DNA of 64,000 nucleotides from Streptomyces roseicoloratus (GTDB lineage: Bacteria; Actinomycetota; Actinomycetes; Streptomycetales; Streptomycetaceae): contig NZ_SDOY01000175.1 in the NCBI RefSeq assembly GCF_004117935.1, positions 36,427 to 100,426 on the forward strand, in the 5' to 3' direction. Position 1 is the stretch's first letter. Every line of letters starts with the position of its first letter. Below, piece after piece: positions 1 to 9,302 of the stretch. The notes under the pieces were generated by a model. It worked only from the letters and a program-made list of their open reading frames with translations. It was not told where the DNA came from and did not search any database. A program made the position numbers and the translations under genes.

Positions 1-1602
1 CTCGATCAGCGCGGCCTCGCGGCCGGCCGGACGGCGGGGTTCCCAGCGTTCCTCGACGACCGGGTCGGTGCCGTGGGAGGGGCCGGACACCCGCTCGTGT
101 CCGGGGACGCCGAGCACGCGGAGCCGGTGCAGGACGCGGCTGCGTTCGAGCCCGGACGGCTCGGTCAGACGGATCGTCACGGGCTCGCCGGTGTCCAGGC
201 CGAGGGCGGCGAGCCGGGTCGTCACGTCGTGGACGAGCGGTGGGACCGGCGTGTCGGGGTGGAGTCTGCCGACGCGTTCGCCGCCGCACGCCGCGACCAT
301 CGCCACGACGGCGGGGTGCGTGCCGGGTCGCAGCGGACCGCGCCGGGTCCAGGGCAGCGGTTCGTCGAGCGCCTCGGTGACGAGTGCTCCGGCGAGGCCG
401 TCGAGCAGGTCGAGGCGCGTCGGGCCGGGATGCCCGCGCAGGGCGGCGAGTGCGAGCGCCGAGGTGCGGGCGGCGACGAGGGAGGCCGTCGACACGGGAT
501 GGCCGCGCTCCCGCAGGCGGCCGACGACCGAGCGCACGAGCCGGTCGCCCGCCGCCTCCCGGTCGTCCTCCCACAGCCACTGGTGGTACGCGGGCGAGGG
601 CATCCCCGACTCGTAGCCGGCGAAGGCGTCGAGCTGCCGGAAGGAGTACGGCACGAGGAAGCTGCCGGCGAGGGCGTCCTCGGGCGCCGCGGGCACCTCG
701 GGCCACGCGTGGCGCCCGCCGTCGGCCGGCCTCTGGGCGGGTACGGGGGCGGTGGCCGGGGTGGGCCTTTCACCCGGTACGGGCCCGTCGGCGGGCGGTG
801 CGGGCTCGCCGTCCGCGAGCCTCTGGGCGGCTACGGGGCCGAGGGCGGGGGCAGGTCCGTCGGTGGGGGCGGCCCCGGCGGCCGAGGCGGGCGCTTCAGC
901 CGGTGCGGCTCGGTCACCGGGTACGGCTCCGCCGCCGGCTGCGGGGCCGGGTGCGGGCGGTCGTTCCGCGAGACGGCGGATCGCGGGGCGGTGGAAGCCG
1001 CCGGTGACCACCAGGATCGGTCGGTCGCCGGTGGCGGCACGGGCCGCGCGGACCCACGAGGCCATGTATTCCTCGCGGGCCCGGTCCGGCGCGTCGGCCT
1101 CCGTGTCGCCGCGGACGACGTCGAAGTAGGCGTCCAGCCGGGCCGTCAGGTCGGCGGCGTCCGGGTCGGCCTCGACCATCCGGTCCCACAGGGCGTCCAC
1201 CGAGTCCACGCCGAAGCGGCGGCAGAGCCTGGCGGTCGCGTCGGCGTAGCGCGCCTCGGCGTCGGCGTACCGGTTGGCACGGCCCTCGAACGCGGGGTGC
1301 CAGGCGGGCAGGTCGATGAACCGGACGTCGGCCCCGGCGGCCCGTCCGTGCGTGAGCGCGATCCATTCGGGCGAGTAGTCGCAGAGCGGCGTCCAGGAGG
1401 TCGCGGCCCGTTCCGCGTCGCGGTAGTGGCTGAACACGGCGACCGGCAGCTCGTGGCCGAGCAGCAGCTCGTCGAGGCGCCCGTTGAGGTCGGCGGGCCC
1501 TTCGACGAGCACGTGTGCGGGCCGGAGTTCCGCGATGGTGCGGGCGACGAGACGGGCGCACGCCGGTGAGTGGTGGCGCACGCCCAGGTACGTGACGGTC
1601 AT
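1..1602 (-). CDS. DUF5682 family protein (3' end beyond the window)
   Basis: Open from an ATG at 1602 to the left edge (534 codons, no stop), so the C-terminus is missing. The start overlaps the MoxR stop by one base (TGATG), which implies translational coupling. The N-terminus reads MTVTYLGVRHHSPACARLV, followed by RPAHVLVEGPADL and CDYSPEWIAL, the signature I associate with DUF5682. The G-x-(R)HHSP opening followed by a predicted helix and VLVEGP resembles the TraB/TIKI-type hydrolase start (GTxHxS ... VxVEL); that link is inference. A Pro/Ala-rich linker of roughly 95 residues (about 212-305) separates the N-terminal part from a second conserved block beginning near SFLVPYSFRQLDAFAGYESG. 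DUF5682 genes normally sit beside MoxR and VWA genes. Function is unknown. Confidence 0.85.
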   Translation of the reverse strand, partial: MTVTYLGVRHHSPACARLVARTIAELRPAHVLVEGPADLNGRLDELLLGHELPVAVFSHYRDAERAATSWTPLCDYSPEWIALTHGRAAGADVRFIDLPAWHPAFEGRANRYADAEARYADATARLCRRFGVDSVDALWDRMVEADPDAADLTARLDAYFDVVRGDTEADAPDRAREEYMASWVRAARAATGDRPILVVTGGFHRPAIRRLAERPPAPGPAAGGGAVPGDRAAPAEAPASAAGAAPTDGPAPALGPVAAQRLADGEPAPPADGPVPGERPTPATAPVPAQRPADGGRHAWPEVPAAPEDALAGSFLVPYSFRQLDAFAGYESGMPSPAYHQWLWEDDREAAGDRLVRSVVGRLRERGHPVSTASLVAARTSALALAALRGHPGPTRLDLLDGLAGALVTEALDEPLPWTRRGPLRPGTHPAVVAMVAACGGERVGRLHPDTPVPPLVHDVTTRLAALGLDTGEPVTIRLTEPSGLERSRVLHRLRVLGVPGHERVSGPSHGTDPVVEERWEPRRPAGREAALIE

Positions 1603-2702
1603 CAGCCCGCCAGCAGGTGCCGTGCCGCGTGCAGCGCCTTCCACTGGGCGCCACGCCGCCCGGCGACCCGCTGCTCCAGGTACCGGCGGAGCCGGGCCAG
1701 GTCCTCGGGGCTGTCCTTGGCGGCGGTGCCCGCGAGGCAGGTGACGACGTCCGCCGCGTCGCCGGGTTCGGCGCGCAGGAACCAGCCGCGGACGCCGACC
1801 GCGTGGGCGACGGAAACCGCCTCGGCGGTGCTCATGACTGCCGAGAGCCGGTCGCCGCCGCCTTCGTGGGCCGCGCCGGAGCGCAGTTCGCGGAAGGTGG
1901 TGACGAGGACTTCGAGGACGTCGCGGTCGGGTGCGAGGGTGACGCCCGAGCGGCGGAGCAGCGCGGTCGCCTCCGCCTCGACGAGCGCGATCTCGGTGTC
2001 GAGGTCGGTGATGGGGAAGACCGTCTCGAAGTTGAAGCGGCGCTTGAGCGCGGCGCTCATCTCGTTGACGCCGCGGTCGCGGGTGTTGGCGGTGGCGATC
2101 ACGTTGAAGCCCTGCCGGGCGAAGACCATGCCCCGGGGGCCTTCCAGCTCGGGCACCGCCACCACCCGTTCGGAGAGCAGGGAGAGCAGGGAGTCCTGCA
2201 CTTCGAGCGGGCAGCGGGTGATCTCCTCGAAACGGACGAGGCGTCCTTCCGCCATGCCCTTGAGCATGGGCGCGGGCACGAGCGACCGCTCGGAGGGGCC
2301 CTCCGACACGAGGAGGGCGTAGTTCCAGGAGTACTTGATGTGGTCCTCGGTGGTGGCGGCGCCGCCCTGGACGACGAGCGTGGAGTCGCCGGACACGGCC
2401 GCCGCGATGAGCTCGGACAGCAGGGACTTGGCGGTGCCCGGTTCTCCGACGAGCATGAGCCCGCGGTTGGTCGCCAGGGTCACCAGGGCGCGCTCGACGA
2501 GGGCGGTGTCGCCGACGAACTTCCGGCCGATGCCGGCCTCCTGGTCGCCGATCACGAAGCGGCGCGCGGCACGGAGGCTGAGCTGCCAGCCCGGCGGGCG
2601 CGGGTCGGTGTCGGCGGCGCGCAGGGCGGCCAGCTCCTCGGCGTGGCGGACCTCGGCGGGCGGGCGCTGGAGTCGCTGCTCCTGCGCGGGGAGGGTGGTC
2701 AC
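1602..2702 (-). CDS. MoxR-family AAA+ ATPase
   Basis: A 366-residue AAA+ ATPase of the MoxR group. Visible motifs: Walker A GEPGTAKS (86-93), Walker B-like VRFEEI, the long helix-2 insert region after QGGAATTEDHIKYSWNY, sensor 1 IATANTRDRG, and an arginine-finger region ALKRRFNFE. MoxR ATPases act as chaperone-like remodelers and usually pair with a VWA-domain protein, which would be expected past the left edge. The GTG start at 2702 overlaps the stop of the upstream DUF4132 gene (GTGA), and its own stop overlaps the DUF5682 start. A longer open frame reads upstream through the DUF4132 gene but is out of its coding frame; the family-like N-terminus and the overlap support 2702. Confidence 0.9.
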   Translation of the reverse strand: MTTLPAQEQRLQRPPAEVRHAEELAALRAADTDPRPPGWQLSLRAARRFVIGDQEAGIGRKFVGDTALVERALVTLATNRGLMLVGEPGTAKSLLSELIAAAVSGDSTLVVQGGAATTEDHIKYSWNYALLVSEGPSERSLVPAPMLKGMAEGRLVRFEEITRCPLEVQDSLLSLLSERVVAVPELEGPRGMVFARQGFNVIATANTRDRGVNEMSAALKRRFNFETVFPITDLDTEIALVEAEATALLRRSGVTLAPDRDVLEVLVTTFRELRSGAAHEGGGDRLSAVMSTAEAVSVAHAVGVRGWFLRAEPGDAADVVTCLAGTAAKDSPEDLARLRRYLEQRVAGRRGAQWKALHAARHLLAG

Positions 2703-5700
2703 GAGGTCAGCTCCGTGAGGTCGGCGAGGATTTCGGAGACGGTCACCGGGTCGAGGTCGGCGAAGCGCAGCGGGTAGCTGCGGGAGGCCCAGTGGTCGCC
2801 GGGATGCTTGTCGAGCCAGATGGTGTCCAGTCTCTGGTCGGGGAACTCGTTGACGATGCCCACGGCGATGCCGGGGTCGAGGCCGATGACCAGGTGGCGC
2901 TCGGGGCCGAGCCGGCGGGAGAACCAGCGCTCCACGCCGGCGTCCTGCGGTTCGCCCCGTTCCCAGCCGCGCTTCTGCAGTCCGAGGAGCTTGCCGACGG
3001 GCACGGTGATGCCTTCGAAGCGGGGCAGGCGGGCGCCGGTGGCCTCTTCCCCGGTCACCGTGAGCACCGGCCGGCCGAGCTGTGGGAACGGCTGGACGAT
3101 CTCGTAGTCGGCGAACAGCTCGGCCCAGCCGTCGAGTTCCTCCGCCAGGTGCAGCGGGTGCGGCAGGGTGACGGTGGCCGCTTCCGCGACGGTCACGGTC
3201 TCGTCGTCGACGTCCGCGTAGGTGCGGTCCTCGGCGATGCGGAAGGCGAGCCCGCGGCCCTCGTGTTCGGCGTGCCAGACCAGCCGGCGGGCGAGGTGCC
3301 ACACCAGCGGGTGCTCGACGAAGAGCTGCCGGAACTCGGCGCCGGTCCAGGAGCGGCGCTCGACCATCGCCGACTCCAGGCGTCGCACCTGGTCGGCGGC
3401 GATGGTCCGGACGTCCTTCTTGAGGGTGAGGAAGCGCTTGCGTTCGGCAGTGGCGCGTTCCGTGTCGTCGCGTGCGCCGGGCTTGGGCAGGTCCTTGAGG
3501 CGGCGGCCGGCCTCGTCGCGGACGTACGGCTTGAGCTGCTCGTCGAAGCCGACGGTGAAGCGGCGGGTGCCGTAGTCCACGACGGTGCTGCCGTCGGGGT
3601 CCAGGCCGAGGTCGGGCACCAGCCGGTCGGCGAGCTGCTCGCCGGTGAGGCCGAGCTCGGCGGCGACGGTGGCGATCTTCTCCTGGGCGCGCTGCTTGAG
3701 GGCCTTGAACTTGACCCGCTGGGAGATGCCGTGGAGGTGCAGGAGGGCCGTGTCGGTGCCGATGGCGGCGAGCACGTCGAGTCCGTCGACGGCGCGCTGG
3801 TGGGCTCCCTCGCCGGGCCACGCGCGGATGACCGGGGTGAGCGCGCGCACGGTGTCGTCGTCGCCGAGCCAGCCGAGGGCGTGCAGGGCCCAGGCCTCCT
3901 TGGGCGGCATGCCGGCGACGCGCCATTCCTCGAACAGAGCCCAGGCGAACTCGGCGAGGGACGTGGGGGTGCACAGGTCGTGCAGCCGGGCGATGCCGGG
4001 GTAGGGCATGCCGGGCTTGGAGACGGCGATCATGGTGAGGACGTGGGCGACGGCCTGGGCGGGCAGTGCGGTGCCGCCGTCGCGCAGCCGCGGGCGGGGC
4101 AGGATGCGGGGCTCGGCCCAGGCGACGGGCTTCGGCATGCGGGCGGGCAGGGCCGTCACCAGCGGGTCGGAGGTGAGCAGTGCCTCGACGGCCGTGGCGG
4201 CCTCCTCGCCGTACTCCTTCGCCGCGGTGCGTACGGCGTCCTCGCCGTGGGTGTCGGCGACGGCCCGGAGGGCGCCTTCGGCGGCGGTCCTGGCGGGGCC
4301 AGGTGCTCCGACCGCGTCGGGGACGAGCAGCCGGGCGGCGTCCGCGCCGTGCCGGGCGAACCAGACGCGGGCGGTGCGGCCCGCCGTCTTGAGGCGGTGC
4401 AGCCACTCCGCCATCAGCCGGGCCACCTCGGTGTCGAGGAAGGGCAGCAGGATCGGGGCCAGGTGGGTGGGTTCGTGGCGGGCCGCGCGGAGGGCGGGCG
4501 GCAGGGCGGCCAGCTCGTGGGTGGCGATCATGGGCTTGAGGAGGTTCACCCCCTCGTAGGCGTGGTCCGGGCCCTTCCAGTCGGCGAGCAGCGGCCGGAC
4601 GGCGTCGGCGGGGCCGTGGGTGAACACGCCCACGGCGTGCCAGTGCGGGAGCCGTCCCGAGCGGAGTTCTTCGACCATCTTCTCCATGGGCTGCCACGGC
4701 TGCCAGCCGCTGATCCAGGACGTGGCGCAGGCCCAGTCTTTCTGCTCGCCGGGCAGCCAGTGGATACGGGAGACGGCCGGCGGCGTGAGCCCCTCGACGA
4801 CCTCCGGCTTCACGGCGGTGCGCTTGACCGTCCACGGCGGGCTGGTGAGGAGGGCGGGGAGGGCGTCCTGGGGTGCCTCGTCCGCGGGGTCCGTCCCCTC
4901 GGCGAGCGGCCGCACGGTCGCGGCGACCGTCGCCGGGAGTTCCGGGAGCACCTCGCGGACGAGCTCGTCGTGGGTGGCCACGTGCGCGGCGAGGATCCGG
5001 CCGGCCATGGACGCGTGCGGCCCGGTGCCGTCCGCCGCCGCGGCGAGCAGCCGGAGGGCGCGGACCGGGTAGCGGCGGGCCGCGGCCGCGGCCGCGGCCC
5101 GTACGTGCTTGTTGCCGAGCCGGTCCACCAGGGCCTGGAAGGCCTCGTCGACCGGGAGCTCGGCGAGCGCGGCGGCCATCGCCTTGAGGTCGTCGCCGCC
5201 GATGTACGGCAGGTCGAGGGCCGTCGCCATCAGCGGGGCCATCAGCGGGCCCACGCCGTCGGCGACGGTGGCCACGGTGGCGGCGGTCCAGCCGTGCCAT
5301 CCGAGGTCGATCCGCCCTCCGTAGGCCGCCAGGTGGGAGGCCGAGCCGGTCGAGTTGAGGACGAGGTCCCGCACCCACAGCTGGGGGTGCTCGCGGACCG
5401 CCGGGTCGGCGAGGCATTCGTCCACCCACGCGCGCTCGGTGGGCACGAGGTAGCTGACGGCGGCCTTCCTGCGGGGGCCGGTGCGGTGACCGGCGAGTGC
5501 GGTGACGGCGGCGGCGTAGGTGTCGTCGTCGGCGACGGCGAGCAGGGCCCGGACGCGGTCGAGGGCGTCGTACCCGAAGCCCCGCTGCCAGTGGTTCTCG
5601 TCCTCGGAAGCGGTCTCGATTCCGCAGACGGAGGGCTGGTTGACCCGTTCATACGTCCACTTGGCGCGGCACTCGAGGAGTTCGACGGCGGCGCAGGCGG

Positions 5701-6301
5701 CGAACGGCAGGCCGTGGGCGCCGGTCCAGGCGTCTGCCAGCGCGCGCGGGCTCACGTCGGCGGGGAGGAGCGTGCCGATCACGGCGGCTCCGGTGGGGTC
5801 GGGCAGGCCGCTCTCGTGGGCGCGGGCCACCGCGACGAGGCCGGCGTCGCTGGTGGTGGCGTCGAGCGCGCGGTCGACGATCCTGGTGAACTGCCGGCGC
5901 CACTGCCGCAGGTTCGCGGCGCCGTGCTCCTCGGCCGGGCGGACGTCGACCTGGGTCCCTCCGCGTCGCGGGCGGAGGTTCCGCTTCCACGCGGCGGGCA
6001 GCGCGAACGTGTCCTCGTCGGGCCGTACGAGCGGGGCCGCGGCGGCGGGCTCGGCGGCGGATGCGGCGCCGGTCACGTCCGGTGCGCCGGCTGCCTCGCC
6101 GACCTCGGCGTACCCCTTGCGCTCCTTCTCGCCTATGGCCTTGACCAGGTACGACTCCGCCGCGTCGGCGCTGCCGAACTCCTTGACCCGGGTCTGGCCC
6201 GCGGTGCCGGTGCGCCCGAAGCGCACCGTCACCGACGCACCGTCGACACCGGCCTCCCAGAACTTCGCCGAGCCGTCACCGGCATGCTCCCAACGCCGCA
6301 C
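2699..6301 (-). CDS. WGR and DUF4132 domain protein
   Basis: A 1,200-residue cytoplasmic protein. Residues 1 to about 80 form a WGR domain (MRRWEH...KFWE...VTVRFGRTGTAGQ...KEF.S...A). The middle is Ala/Leu-rich and looks like HEAT-type helical repeats. The C-terminal third has the DUF4132 (MolR-like) pattern with W-AELFADYEIVQPFPQL. WGR domains occur in poly-ADP-ribose polymerases and in bacterial proteins of unknown role. The GTG start at 6301 follows a strong ribosome-binding site (GGGGAGG). It is first in a three-gene coupled unit with MoxR and DUF5682. No enzymatic motif was recognised, so a substrate-recognition or scaffold role for the ATPase is inference. Confidence 0.88.
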   Translation of the reverse strand: MRRWEHAGDGSAKFWEAGVDGASVTVRFGRTGTAGQTRVKEFGSADAAESYLVKAIGEKERKGYAEVGEAAGAPDVTGAASAAEPAAAAPLVRPDEDTFALPAAWKRNLRPRRGGTQVDVRPAEEHGAANLRQWRRQFTRIVDRALDATTSDAGLVAVARAHESGLPDPTGAAVIGTLLPADVSPRALADAWTGAHGLPFAACAAVELLECRAKWTYERVNQPSVCGIETASEDENHWQRGFGYDALDRVRALLAVADDDTYAAAVTALAGHRTGPRRKAAVSYLVPTERAWVDECLADPAVREHPQLWVRDLVLNSTGSASHLAAYGGRIDLGWHGWTAATVATVADGVGPLMAPLMATALDLPYIGGDDLKAMAAALAELPVDEAFQALVDRLGNKHVRAAAAAAARRYPVRALRLLAAAADGTGPHASMAGRILAAHVATHDELVREVLPELPATVAATVRPLAEGTDPADEAPQDALPALLTSPPWTVKRTAVKPEVVEGLTPPAVSRIHWLPGEQKDWACATSWISGWQPWQPMEKMVEELRSGRLPHWHAVGVFTHGPADAVRPLLADWKGPDHAYEGVNLLKPMIATHELAALPPALRAARHEPTHLAPILLPFLDTEVARLMAEWLHRLKTAGRTARVWFARHGADAARLLVPDAVGAPGPARTAAEGALRAVADTHGEDAVRTAAKEYGEEAATAVEALLTSDPLVTALPARMPKPVAWAEPRILPRPRLRDGGTALPAQAVAHVLTMIAVSKPGMPYPGIARLHDLCTPTSLAEFAWALFEEWRVAGMPPKEAWALHALGWLGDDDTVRALTPVIRAWPGEGAHQRAVDGLDVLAAIGTDTALLHLHGISQRVKFKALKQRAQEKIATVAAELGLTGEQLADRLVPDLGLDPDGSTVVDYGTRRFTVGFDEQLKPYVRDEAGRRLKDLPKPGARDDTERATAERKRFLTLKKDVRTIAADQVRRLESAMVERRSWTGAEFRQLFVEHPLVWHLARRLVWHAEHEGRGLAFRIAEDRTYADVDDETVTVAEAATVTLPHPLHLAEELDGWAELFADYEIVQPFPQLGRPVLTVTGEEATGARLPRFEGITVPVGKLLGLQKRGWERGEPQDAGVERWFSRRLGPERHLVIGLDPGIAVGIVNEFPDQRLDTIWLDKHPGDHWASRSYPLRFADLDPVTVSEILADLTELTS

Positions 6302-6585
6302 GGGCCCTCCCCTTGTGCACGAGATCAGTTGTGCGCACAGTAACCAGCGGCACTGACATCGATGCCTCCGGGCGCCTGCTGCGGGACGTTCCGGGTGCGT
6401 CGGGAGGGTCCCGGACCTTAGGAGGGCTTGACGGAGGACCAGGCCGTGGGGGGCGCCCTGTCACGAAGGTGAGCTTCGTCCCGGGGCGGCCGCCCGGGGC
6501 CAGGACGACGCCGGCCGCGGCGGGGCCCGGTCAGGCCGTTCTGACTCGCGGTCACGCTCACCGCGCCGGTGGCCGTTTCCCGCGC

Positions 6586-7383
6586 CTACGGGGCCTCGTT
6601 CGTCACCACCGGGTGTGCGCCGTAGTCGGCGTCGTCGTCGGCGTTGGTGACGGCGCCGTTGGTGACGTGTCCCGCGAGGCCGAGCAGCAGGAAGAGCCAG
6701 ACGAGGACCTTCGCCGAGGTGGCGAGGAGCAGCGGACGCGTGGCGGAGCGCGCCTGCCCGGCGGCGGGGGCGGGTTCGTCGCCGAAGATGCCCTTCGGGT
6801 AGACCGGGGTCAGCATCATCAGGTACGCGTTGAACCGCATCCGGTAGCGGACGACGGCCGCCGTCGCGGCGAACACCGGTTCGGGCAGCCGGCCGAGGAC
6901 GATGCCGATCAGCCAGAACACCCAGCTGACGGCGGCCCAGCCGGACTGCGCGAGGCTGCTCACGATCGCCGCCGGGATCATCAGGATCAGCCGGAAGAAC
7001 ACCGCGAGCCGGTTGAGCGGAGTGCGGCGCAGCTCGATCTGCACGGGATGGTCAGGGGCGTCGAAGGCGAACGGCGGGTAGCGGTCGACCAGCAGCGACG
7101 CGCTCGCGTCGACGCGGGTCTGGTAGGCCAGGATCCCGGCGAGGACGGTCGCCACCGGGTCGGGAAGACGGCCGAGGACCAGCGCGGCGAACCAGCCGGC
7201 GATCGTCACGAAGAACGCGACGATCGACAGCAGGGCGACCACGATGAACTGCGGAATGAGCAGCAGCCACCGCAGGAACACCGTCCAGCGCCGCTGCCGC
7301 CCGGGAGCCGGCACGTCCAGGGCGGGGCGGAACTCGCCCGGCTCGTCGTCCGCCAGGGGACGCGGTTCCCAACCTGTGGCCAT
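6586..7383 (-). CDS. DUF4389 domain membrane protein
   Basis: A 265-residue protein with several hydrophobic segments: RWLLLIPQFIVVALLSIVAF, WFAALVLGRLPDP, RLILMIPAAIV and a C-terminal KVLVWLFLLLGLAG. The repeated pattern (R-W/F-L-LIPQ/P and LGRLPDP/LGRLPEP) shows two DUF4389 copies, one in each half, typical of this family. The open frame extends 57 codons further upstream, but ATG at 7383 is chosen because the upstream part is Arg/Pro-rich and unlike the family. Function is unknown. It is divergent from the nitric oxide synthase gene with 266 bp between the starts. Confidence 0.85.
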   Translation of the reverse strand: MATGWEPRPLADDEPGEFRPALDVPAPGRQRRWTVFLRWLLLIPQFIVVALLSIVAFFVTIAGWFAALVLGRLPDPVATVLAGILAYQTRVDASASLLVDRYPPFAFDAPDHPVQIELRRTPLNRLAVFFRLILMIPAAIVSSLAQSGWAAVSWVFWLIGIVLGRLPEPVFAATAAVVRYRMRFNAYLMMLTPVYPKGIFGDEPAPAAGQARSATRPLLLATSAKVLVWLFLLLGLAGHVTNGAVTNADDDADYGAHPVVTNEAP

Positions 7384-7649
7384 GACCGCCTCCGTATCCG
7401 TGGGCTCTGTGCCGTGGTGTCGTCGGTGTCGGAGCGCGCCTCGGCGCGCGCGTCCTCTCGATCCTGGCGCGGGAGGCCGGGCCTCGCACCGCCACGGGGG
7501 CCAGGTGGGGAACCGCCGGCCACAGGACCGCGGAGGTCGCCGGGGGCGGGGCACTGTAGCAGTGCGGTGCCGTCGCCGGGCGAAGTTCGACTACTCTCCA
7601 CACTCGGGTGATTCCGTGGGGTAGTCATGGAGATCAGGGAGGGAACACC

Positions 7650-8882
7650 GTGGTCTTCAGTCTCCGTCTTCATCGCCGTCGCAACTCCGAGCCCGTCGCT
7701 GCCGCAGGCCCCGTCACCGCCGGGAGCCCCGGCACCTGCCCGTACGTGCCTCCGCCCGCGCCCGCGCCGCCCCCGGGCACACCCGGCGGTCACGGCGCCG
7801 TCGGGTCCCTCCCGCAGGAGGCCGAGCGGTTCGTCCGTCAGTTCCACCGGGAGCAGCCGCAGGCGGGCGATGTGGAGCGACGGATTCGTGAGGTGCTGGC
7901 CGAGATCGGCCGGACCGGCACCTACACCCACTCCCCCGCCGAGCTGGCCTTCGGGGCGCGGGTGGCCTGGCGCAACGCGGCCCGGTGCATCGGCCGTCTG
8001 TACTGGCGAAGTCTCGTGGTCCGGGACCTGCGGGAGGTGTCGGACGCCGACACGATCGCCGCGGAGTGCTTCGAGCACCTCCGGCTGGCGGACAACGGCG
8101 GCCGGGTCCGGCCGGTCGTCTCGGTGTTCGCGCCCGACCGGCCCGGACGGCCCGGGCCGCGGATCGTCAACGACCAGCTGGTGCGCTACGCCGGGCACCG
8201 CACCCCGGAAGGCCGCTGGATCGGTGACCCGCGCGGCGCCGGGCTCACCGCGCAGGCCGTCGACCTGGGGTGGAAGCGGGACGACGAGCCGTTCCAGGTG
8301 CTTCCGCTGATGGTGCGGGACCGGCCGGGAGCCGGTCCGGAGTGGTACGAGCTGCCGGACGGCGCCGTGACGGAGGTGCCGTTGAGGCATCCCGACCACG
8401 CGTGGTTCGCCGAGCTCGGACTGCGCTGGTACGCGGTGCCGGCGATCAGCGACATGGTGCTCGAGATCGGCGGCATCCGCTATCCGGCCGCGCCCTTCAA
8501 CGGCTGGTACATGGGGACGGAGATAGGCGCCCGGAACCTCGCCGACACCGAGCGCTACGACCTGCTCCCGGCGGTGGCGGACCGGCTGGGGCTCGACCGG
8601 TCGTCCGAGCGCACGCTGTGGCGGGACCGCGCGCTGGTCGAGCTGAACGTGGCGGTGCTGCACTCCTTCCAGGAGGCGGGCGTGACGATGGCGGACCACC
8701 ACACGGAGTCCGAGCGGTTCCTGCGGCACATCGCGCAGGAGAGCCGCCACGGACGGCCGACGCCCGCCGACTGGAGCTGGATCGTCCCGCCGGTGTCCGG
8801 CGCGGCGACCCCGGTCTTCCACCGGTACTACGACCCGGTCGACCCGTCGCTGCGTCCCGCGTACCTCGCCCGGGAGTCGTGA
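7650..8882 (+). CDS. nos: Nitric oxide synthase oxygenase
   Basis: A 410-residue bacterial NOS oxygenase that oxidises L-arginine to citrulline and NO, with electrons from a separate reductase. The haem-thiolate signature WRNAARCIGR places the proximal Cys at 113, and the arginine-binding region PFNGWYMGTEIGARNLAD is intact. An N-terminal extension of about 50 residues, rich in Pro and Ala, is longer than in Bacillus enzymes. GTG at 7650 is chosen because AGGGAGG lies 6-7 bases upstream; an in-frame GTG at 7608 has no such site. There is no flavodoxin-reductase domain and no adjacent reductase gene. The VOC gene follows 45 bp later. Confidence 0.93.
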   Translation: MVFSLRLHRRRNSEPVAAAGPVTAGSPGTCPYVPPPAPAPPPGTPGGHGAVGSLPQEAERFVRQFHREQPQAGDVERRIREVLAEIGRTGTYTHSPAELAFGARVAWRNAARCIGRLYWRSLVVRDLREVSDADTIAAECFEHLRLADNGGRVRPVVSVFAPDRPGRPGPRIVNDQLVRYAGHRTPEGRWIGDPRGAGLTAQAVDLGWKRDDEPFQVLPLMVRDRPGAGPEWYELPDGAVTEVPLRHPDHAWFAELGLRWYAVPAISDMVLEIGGIRYPAAPFNGWYMGTEIGARNLADTERYDLLPAVADRLGLDRSSERTLWRDRALVELNVAVLHSFQEAGVTMADHHTESERFLRHIAQESRHGRPTPADWSWIVPPVSGAATPVFHRYYDPVDPSLRPAYLARES

Positions 8883-8927
8883 TCGGGTGATCCGGCGCCC
8901 CCGGGGACGGCGGCTTAGGCTCGTGGC

Positions 8928-9278
8928 ATGGCCGTGCACCTCTTCGCCGGAATTCCCGTCAGCGACTTCGCCTCGGCGCTCGCCTGGTACGAGCGGCTGC
9001 TCGGCGCGCCGCCGACGTTCTTCCCGAACGACACCGAGGCGGTGTGGGACGTGGCCGAGCACCGGTCCCTGTACATCGAGCACCGGCCAGGGCACGCCGG
9101 CCACGCCATGCACACCCTGTTCGTCGACGACTTCGACACCGTGGTCGGCGACATCGCCGCCCGGGGTCTGCGGCCCTCCCAGCGCGAGACGTACGGGAAC
9201 GGGGTGCGCAAGGCGACGTTCCGAGACCCGGACGGGAACGAGATCGGTTTCGGCGGAGCCCCGGTCGAGGACGGCTGA
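8928..9278 (+). CDS. VOC (glyoxalase/bleomycin-resistance fold) protein
   Basis: A 116-residue single-domain vicinal-oxygen-chelate protein: starts MAVHLFAGIPVSDFASALAW and contains the family strand LAWYERLLGAPPTF, a central HTLFVDDFD and the terminal FRDPDGNEIGFG. Such proteins are metal-dependent lyases, isomerases or antibiotic-binding proteins; the substrate cannot be told from sequence. No Shine-Dalgarno site precedes the ATG, but TAGGCT (8916-8921) lies exactly six bases upstream, the layout of a leaderless transcript. Confidence 0.85.
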   Translation: MAVHLFAGIPVSDFASALAWYERLLGAPPTFFPNDTEAVWDVAEHRSLYIEHRPGHAGHAMHTLFVDDFDTVVGDIAARGLRPSQRETYGNGVRKATFRDPDGNEIGFGGAPVEDG

Positions 9279-9302
9279 GGCCGACGGCGGGGCCGGGGCC
9301 TG

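Noticed and set aside
1602..5429. A 1,275-codon minus-strand frame that seems to fuse a long Arg/Pro protein to MoxR
   Set aside because: Only the last 366 codons are protein-like. The rest is an out-of-frame reading of DUF4132, and GTG at 2702 overlaps its stop.
2792..6343. A 1,183-codon plus-strand open frame opposite DUF4132
   Set aside because: Gly/Val/Arg-rich antisense shadow produced by GC-rich third positions. The minus-strand frame has WGR, DUF4132 and MoxR motifs.
7608..7650. Earlier GTG start for the nitric oxide synthase
   Set aside because: No Shine-Dalgarno site precedes 7608, while AGGGAGG precedes the GTG at 7650.
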